A stretch of 64,000 nt of DNA. Origin: Copromyces sp. CBS 386.78. Its lineage: Eukaryota; Ascomycota; Sordariomycetes; Sordariales; Sordariaceae. A program made the position numbers and the translations under genes. Location of the stretch: assembly GCA_030685235.1 (NCBI GenBank), contig MU839118.1, positions 1 to 64,000 of the forward strand, written 5' to 3'. Below the pieces are notes generated by a model. It was not told the origin of the DNA. It worked only from the letters and a program-made list of their open reading frames with translations, and did not search any database. This document shows, piece by piece, positions 58,508-64,000 of the stretch. Within the stretch, counting starts at the first letter, position 1, and the number at the start of each line of letters is the position of its first letter.

Positions 58508-60858
58508 TGGGGTGGTGAGCGCTGGCTGAGCACGTGCAGGATTGCGTGAACGGATCGACTGGCTGTTATGGGAGACAAACAAGAGGATTGTGAGAGAGAA
58601 GAGAAAGATTGGGTAGTGTGTTGTGGAAAACCAGATGTGGGATATGCACATGACGATGCAGATGAAGACATGGTGTGGAGTATGTTTAGATGTACATAGG
58701 CGCCACTCGCATATTTCCGACTCGTAGCTAGTCATCTTTTGATACCTACTCCTTTCATACGAGTGCAGTGATCCAAAACCTGAATTTCTGAATTGCTTCA
58801 CCAAGGGGAAAACTTGCCGCATCCTCCAGTCTCCAATACGGGCATGCCTTCCTCCACAGCCATGTATGCATTACAGCTGCCACCAAATATTCCCCTGTAT
58901 GCCCGCGCGAGCCAGTCTATTCTGAGCTCGACTTTTCCTTTCTGAGCTCGGAGCTGATGAGCTCAAGCAACAAGACCGTCCTCGTCCTAACTCGAGCTGG
59001 TCCCGAATCCCATTCTGTCCACAGGTCCCGGAACAATTGCCTGCTTGCCGACTACACCTGCCCGCTGCCTTCTTCTATCCTATCTCATCCCCATACCACA
59101 CACCCATCTTGAATAGCGTATTTAATAAGCGTCCAAAAATCCATTGGGTTGCGATGGCACCAAAAGAGCAAAGGTGGGAGATAGATGGTCCAAGACTCGA
59201 TTGGAAATGGATGTGGCCAACCCAATGGAAGTTCAGAGCCAGAAGTCCGCGTCACCTAACTGCACCCGCGCAAGGCGTGCCTGCCTGCCTGCACACCTGC
59301 ATGCCATGCCGCCTTGGTTAGGTACTCTCCCAGCCAGCAAGCAACCGCTCCCGTCCTTCCTTCCATCCCATCTCTTCCCACGCACCTACCACCCGCACCT
59401 TCCAATTCCAACCCATTCCTCTACCCACCCCAACAAGTAAGTGACTCCCGTCTTATAAGGTCCCGTCCCATACAAGCTCCTTCCACCACCCCCAGCCAAC
59501 AACGACCTTCGGGTCGGTCGGTCAGATCGGATGGCGCAGTTAACAGTAATGCCGTCCCAGCTCTGCCACCTCCCACCCCAGGCCGACCATCGAACTACAT
59601 CGATTCGCGCCCGGGGCAGATCATGGAGGAAAAATTTCTTTTCACACAAAGACAAAAAAAGGCCGACAGCGTGCCATCCATGTCGTACACCGCGGGATGG
59701 TGGTCACATCGGAGGTCTGCCGCGGTCTATGTAGGTATGTTAGCTGTGCTCATCTGTTGGCTTCTCTTTTTTCCTTCAAGAAGGAAGGAAACAGACTTGG
59801 TTGGTTGGGTTGGGTTGGGTTGACGAAGTGAGTGGGAGGAGAGAGAGGAGAGGAGCAATGATGAGCCAAATGGAAAAAAAATGTTGGTTGGATCGAGGTT
59901 GTACGCTTGCCTGCCTCTGTTTGCCACTGGGATTTCATGTTTGTCAGAATTAGTGTCCATGAAGAACGAAGAAGAATCCGGGATCGAAACCGTTCGGACG
60001 CTGGGCGAGTAAGGTAACTGGTACCTCTCTACCTTACCGATGAAGTTCGCATCTAATGATAGAAAGCTGCAGACTGGCACTCACTCCATCTTCGATTGTG
60101 TAAGGTACCTTAGGGACTCAAGTTCCCGGGCCGTCAGCACCATAATTATCATCATCACGGTCACTTATTACAAAGAGCAAGGAAGAGTTGAACCTAAAAT
60201 GTTTTGATATTCGACTTCAGACTAGGTATATATTGGGTTGTCGGTAAACCAGACACATCCTTCAGCGCGCAACTGCCCATTCGGATACCACCACCGAAGT
60301 AATGGCAGGGTATCTGGGAAACGAAGCAAAAACCAGGAACCAGAAGCGCAACCAACACCATGTGTAGGGTATTTGGAACCAGCAGGAGAAAGAGGCTTAG
60401 GTAAGTAATAGTAATAAGTATAGTGAAGTGAGTCCTACTGTTGCTGAGATTTGATCTGATCCTTCTTCCTCCATGTCCATGTCCTCCACTGAACCCCTCC
60501 TCCGCTGTCTTTTTTTTTTTTTTTCCTTCTTCTTTTTTTTTTTTTTTCCTTCGCGTCCTCACGCGCCACAAGCTCGTTCCATGCCCGTCTTCATCGACTT
60601 TTCCTTCCCTCTGCAAGTCACGAGCTCGCTCAACTCCAAAGAAACAAGAAAGAAAAGGTGCCCAAATCGGCGTCCCTAGCCGGGACACATTTTTTCTCTT
60701 TTTTTTTTCACACCTCTTTCTTACAGCCCAGCCCCCCAAAAAAATAAGGTAAGGTTATGACTCCTCAACTGTCTCCCTCCTCCCTCCTCTGCTCTTGTTC
60801 ACGACTGAGTCACGGGCTCGCTCAACTCCTTCTTTCGATCCTTTCAAATTTTCCTCCC
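58508..60858. other. Intergenic, mostly without a supported gene
   Basis: Normal composition with low-complexity patches: long T-runs at 60510-60548 and 60690-60708, and GGGTTGGGTT repeats at 59797-59820. Frames here are compositionally biased. See the separate entry for 59314-59823. Confidence 0.35.
59314..59823 (+). CDS. Small proline-rich frame with one membrane segment, doubtful
   Basis: 169 codons. The first 100 residues are rich in Pro, Ser and Gln; then comes a polar stretch (MEEKFLFTQRQKKADS) and one hydrophobic segment (AAVYVGMLAVLICWLLFF, about residues 135-152) followed by basic residues, a possible tail-anchored layout. The GTAGGTATG at 59731-59739 might be a splice donor, which would change the C-terminus. 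No homologue recognised. Confidence 0.3.
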   Translation: MVRYSPSQQATAPVLPSIPSLPTHLPPAPSNSNPFLYPPQQVSDSRLIRSRPIQAPSTTPSQQRPSGRSVRSDGAVNSNAVPALPPPTPGRPSNYIDSRPGQIMEEKFLFTQRQKKADSVPSMSYTAGWWSHRRSAAVYVGMLAVLICWLLFFPSRRKETDLVGWVGLG

Positions 60859-61468
60859 TTAGGTAATAGGTTCACAGCCCATCCACCATGTCCCAATACT
60901 CTGGATCCAGGCATCGCCCCGAGGCCGAGCAGACCTTCCTCGCGGGCTTGAACGGGACGCAAGGGTGATACACCGGCTCAAGCGAAAGATACACGGGCGT
61001 GGGCGGTATAAATTTCCGTCGGCGTCGTAGTCGTCGTTGTCGTTTGTTGTGGTGGTGATGGTGGTACTCTCTCGAGGTACCCTGAGGTCTAACCATCCAG
61101 ATGTGTCAGCTTTTTTTTCTTCCTTTCCTTTTAATTCATGACTTACTCGGCTTCTCGACATGGGTCTTTCCGTTCTTGTGCTCCGTACGGGTAATGCGGC
61201 CGTGACGGTCGCGGACGGTCGTCTCTGTGATTACGCCGTCAACCTCGGTGAAGGTGTACTTCTTATCCTCGATCATGCAAGAGGTAACTTGGACATCTTT
61301 GATGAAGTCGATCGGGAACTCGTTGTGGTTGTGGCTGGCGGCGGTGACGGCGTTGGCCGGCTTGGATTGGGTCTTCTTCTTCTTCTCGAGGGTCTCAGCC
61401 CAACTTTCGATGTGGGCGTAGGGGTCCATCGTGTTGCGGAGTTGGTCGAGGTTTTTGTATGCGTCCAT
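60859..61468 (-). CDS. Small two-exon gene, duplicate pair member 1
   Basis: Exon 1 is 61468-61147 and exon 2 is 61088-60859, with a 58-bp intron (GTAAGT...GCTGAC...TTAG), about 183 residues. The N-terminal half is shared with 62663-63088: MDPYAHIESWAETLEKK, KDVQVTSC, DKKYTFTEVDGV, RDRHGRITRT, NGKTHVEKP. No signal peptide or membrane segment; hydrophilic and Lys-rich. Exon 2 adds a Thr/Asp/Arg-rich tail with no counterpart in the paralogue. The splice model rests on the donor GTAAGT and branch-point GCTGACACA, both conserved between the two copies; without splicing the protein would end one residue later at a TGA. Function unknown; a recognised domain is lacking. Confidence 0.65.
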
Positions 61469-62120
61469 TTTGGTTTGGAAGTTCGACGTTTGGTATTCCA
61501 AGATCGACAGCTTGGTCCAAAGTCCGATAGACTACTACCTGTAAGTAAGAGTTGGGAAGCTTTGGAAAGATGGTAAATGATCAAGTTGGCTGATGAAGAA
61601 AGAAATAAAAAGGAGCAAGAAGAAAAGTCAAGTCCAGGGCGAGGACCAAAGGCTTTTATGGTTGCTGGAAAATAAACCTGCACTTCCATTCTGGAACTGT
61701 TCATGCAAGGTTTTCATTTTCTCATGCCCGGTGAATGACTCCTGTCAAGGCGATGAGGTCTGCAGTGCAATGTGTGCAGTGATGGATGATGATGGCTAGG
61801 CCAAGTCTGGGATCCACTGGCCGAGTCCAGTCGGACTACATGTACATATCCTCCCAGTGCCTAATCCACTGAGTACCTCCTTCCCAAGGCTAACCCATGC
61901 CATCTGGCTTGGCTGGCAGGTGCATGGCTGGCAGGTGCACGGCCCAGTGCCCTCCCAACTCCTATCTGCAATTCTGCACGGAGCAAGGAGGCTTCACTTG
62001 CTTACTTTTACTTACATGTCCGGTGAAGGCATTACATTCCAGGAAACCTGCGTCTTCGATTATGGAACCTTTGAACCTTGTGATGATCTGGTCTTGCAGA
62101 CTTCTTGGTTTTTCAGTATT
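60860..62120. repeat. Segmental duplication, unit 1
   Basis: Contains the gene 60859-61468 and its upstream region. Besides the coding similarity, upstream stretches match unit 2: AATAAACCTGC (61672 and 63292), a GCCCGGTGAATGACTCC-like stretch (61726; TCCGGTAAATGACTCC at 63397), GTCCGGTGAAGGCATTACAT (62018; TCCGGTGAAGGGATTACAT at 63480) and ATCTGGTCTTGCAGACTTCT (62085; ATCTGGTCCTGCAGGCTTCT at 63576). Confidence 0.75.
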
Positions 62121-62662
62121 CGTGATTTTACCTATACCAAGACAATATGCGCACAGCATGCTTGTTCTTCTTCCTTGGGAAAAAACAGGATATGAGATTT
62201 GTTCCTGTTAAAACTGAAACCGACTCCCTCCATGGCGATCTAGTGTCGGGTGTGGAAAAGCAAGTTCGGCAGAAAAACAAATTAAGAAATAAAAACCATG
62301 ATCATGATCCTCAAAGTCCAGTTCGGCTCGCACCTTCAATTATCTACCTCTGTGTAGGTAAGATAGCTGCGCTACAACGACCTAATTCTCCAAGGGGCCC
62401 AAATGGCGTACCAGTAGGAGAGTTGCCCTGGTCAAGCCAAATCCACAACCTCAAGTTATTCCCAACTTTTCCTTCTCGTCCAAACCGAACACCCGTCGTC
62501 TCCCCTATAAACGGTATTGTCCGTACGTGCAGACGTGCCCGATGGGCTTCACAGGAACAATGTCCATGTATAGGTAGCAGGTAGGTACCGGTGTGGGAGC
62601 TATGTTGGTGTCGCAGGCGGTGTCGTAATTGGGCCATCGGTAAAAGTGGCAGGTAGCGCTTT

Positions 62663-63088
62663 CTACTTGAAGTCTACAAAAGAAGGCAAGTACAGGTGTG
62701 TCAGCTTTGCCCATACTAGGAAGGTACCAAGAGGTATTTTTATTTCCAATAATGGGGAGGAGGCATCGATTTCATTGAATAACTTACTCGGCTTCTCGAC
62801 AAAGGCCTTACCATTCTTAGTGCGGGTAACACGGCCGTGGCGGTGGCGGACGGCCGTCTCTTGGAGCACGCCGTCGACCTCGGTGAAGGTGTACTTCTTA
62901 TCCTTGAAGAAGCAAGATGTGACCTTGACATCTTTGACGATATCAATTAATTCGTTCTGGTCGGCAGCGGCGCGGTTGGCCGGCTGAGGTTGGGTCGTCT
63001 TCTTCTCGAGGGTCTTGGCCCAGCTTTCGATGTGGGCGTAGGGGTCCATCTTGCTCCGGAGCTCGTCGAGGTTCTGGAACTTATCCAT
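62663..63088 (-). CDS. Small two-exon gene, duplicate pair member 2
   Basis: Exon 1 is 63088-62788 and exon 2 is 62673-62663 (only 11 bp), with a 114-bp intron (GTAAGT...GCTGACACA...TTTTGTAG), giving 103 residues ending EKPNFK. Shared blocks with the paralogue: MDPYAHIESWAKTLEKK, KDVKVTSC, DKKYTFTEVDGV, RHRHGRVTRT, NGKAFVEKP. The intron length is divisible by three and contains no in-frame stop, so the unspliced message is also open and gives 141 residues with the same stop codon. Hydrophilic, no targeting signal. Function unknown. Confidence 0.7.
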   Translation of the reverse strand: MDKFQNLDELRSKMDPYAHIESWAKTLEKKTTQPQPANRAAADQNELIDIVKDVKVTSCFFKDKKYTFTEVDGVLQETAVRHRHGRVTRTKNGKAFVEKPSKLFNEIDASSPLLEIKIPLGTFLVWAKLTHLYLPSFVDFK

Positions 63089-63610
63089 TGTGGATTCTTG
63101 GTTGGATGATCGAAGGATGTGTAGAAGGTAGGTAGTTTTGAAGGTTGGGACCTCGAAAGACGATCGTTGGTTTGTGAAAGTTGTGAGCGATGTTCGACAA
63201 AACGTGCAGCTGTTGGTTGCTGAAGAAGAAGAAAAAAGGAAGAAGAAAATTCAGTTCTAAGCAAGGACGAACGTCTTTTATATTGCCAGGGAATAAACCT
63301 GCGGGGCCACTCTGTCCAGAACCTGGAAATCTCCATGTCTGTCTAGAGGTATGCAAGGTTCAAGTTATTGCCGTGCCTTCACCGTCAAACCTTGATGTCC
63401 GGTAAATGACTCCAGTCTTATCTGCACAAAGTCAAGTCAAAACGGACTTCACTTGCATATATAAGGTACCTACCTGCATCTCCGGTGAAGGGATTACATT
63501 GCATAAAACCTGATTTACCTGCGTCCTCGATTATCAACATACCTTACCTTAACTGAACTTGGAACCTTGTAAGAATCTGGTCCTGCAGGCTTCTCCTGTT
63601 TTTTCGCTCG
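62663..63610. repeat. Segmental duplication, unit 2
   Basis: Direct-orientation partner of 60860-62120; the order gene, upstream region and distal TCCGGTGAAGG motif is kept. The spacing differs by several hundred bases because unit 1 has extra sequence in its upstream part. Confidence 0.75.
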
Positions 63611-64000
63611 GTATCAGCGACTGATTTCACGCCACGTACAGGTAGGTACCTGTACTGATACGCCTGTTCTCCTTCTTCTTTTCCTCCCGGATCTCCTACA
63701 ACTTGTTCGCTATGTCATATCCTTATGGTCAAACACACAAGTTACGAGCTTCTTTCCAAAAGCTCGCCGCCGAGATGGTGACAACCTGAGCTGAAGTACA
63801 AGACACGTACCCTAGCATACTGAGGCTTGCCGTCAACCCGTGTGTGTGTGCATGTGATGGTTGTGTCACCATTAGCGTGGTGAGAAGTGAGCTCTTCGCC
63901 CGTGCAGCCCCTTGCTGAAGTCAATCAGAAATTGGGGTTTCTTTCGCCGCTGGTGCAAATGGAGTTTTGGGCTTGCGCTGGGACTTGTTGTCGACGTTCT
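63611..64000 (-). other. Window edge, possible last exon of a minus-strand gene
   Basis: The minus frame 63924-63742 reads GCTGEELTSHH, TTITCTHTRVDGKPQYARVR and GCHHLGGELLERSS then stop. It has the look of a small Cys-containing secreted-type protein, but the start lies outside or in an unseen exon. Too little is visible to name it. Confidence 0.3.

Noticed and set aside
59797..59820. GGGTTGGGTT run as telomeric repeat
   Set aside because: Only a few irregular units and not TTAGGG; simple low-complexity sequence.
60194..60739. 181-codon Lys-rich minus frame
   Set aside because: Created by long T-runs on the plus strand; low complexity with no conserved features.

Overview
The window looks like a chromosome segment of a filamentous ascomycete, probably a sordariomycete. 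It has short GT-AG introns, fungal CorA-like and SRPK-like proteins, chromodomain Gypsy and Copia retrotransposons, MULE transposons, and long AT-rich blocks in which CA and TG have become TA. That is the signature of repeat-induced point mutation (RIP). The genus is not claimed.

Layout: 1-27,400 is a RIP-degraded transposon island. It holds a left retroelement relic (93-4228), a 557-bp dispersed repeat (4229-4785), a chromodomain Gypsy relic (Gypsy-1, about 4786-8890), and a minus-strand Gypsy (Gypsy-3). Gypsy-3 is split by a complete 8.4-kb chromodomain Gypsy with 330-bp LTRs (Gypsy-2, 11088-19500) and by a nested pair of DNA transposons (20752-24753). The inner one is a 3.58-kb Mutator-like element (MULE) whose transposase is still readable in one frame. 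The window also holds four short non-autonomous elements and one partial one that share the MULE's plan: 8-bp target duplications, termini starting GAG, and terminal motifs repeated in tandem at 21-22 bp.

27,400-31,330 has normal composition and carries one intact-looking CorA-like membrane protein gene plus relics of related genes. 31,338-38,321 is a 503-bp MULE-type MITE blown apart by a 6.5-kb minus-strand Copia element (5-bp TSD GGTTT). The Copia carries a RIP-mutated intron-containing tRNA gene and a second copy of the 557-bp repeat.

38,330-64,000 is gene-bearing accessory sequence. Its main feature is about ten minus-strand copies (A-J, 39.9-55.1 kb) of one unrecognised paralog family. 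All copies are truncated, frameshifted or stopped; E and J are each one stop codon from full length. Two SRPK-like kinase genes lie among and after them (45.7-47.7 and 56.7-58.5 kb). A tandem duplication at 60.8-63.6 kb carries two paralogous small two-exon genes. The likely living genes are the CorA-like gene, the two kinases and the two small genes. The rest reads as a graveyard of duplicated genes and transposons shaped by RIP and unequal recombination.
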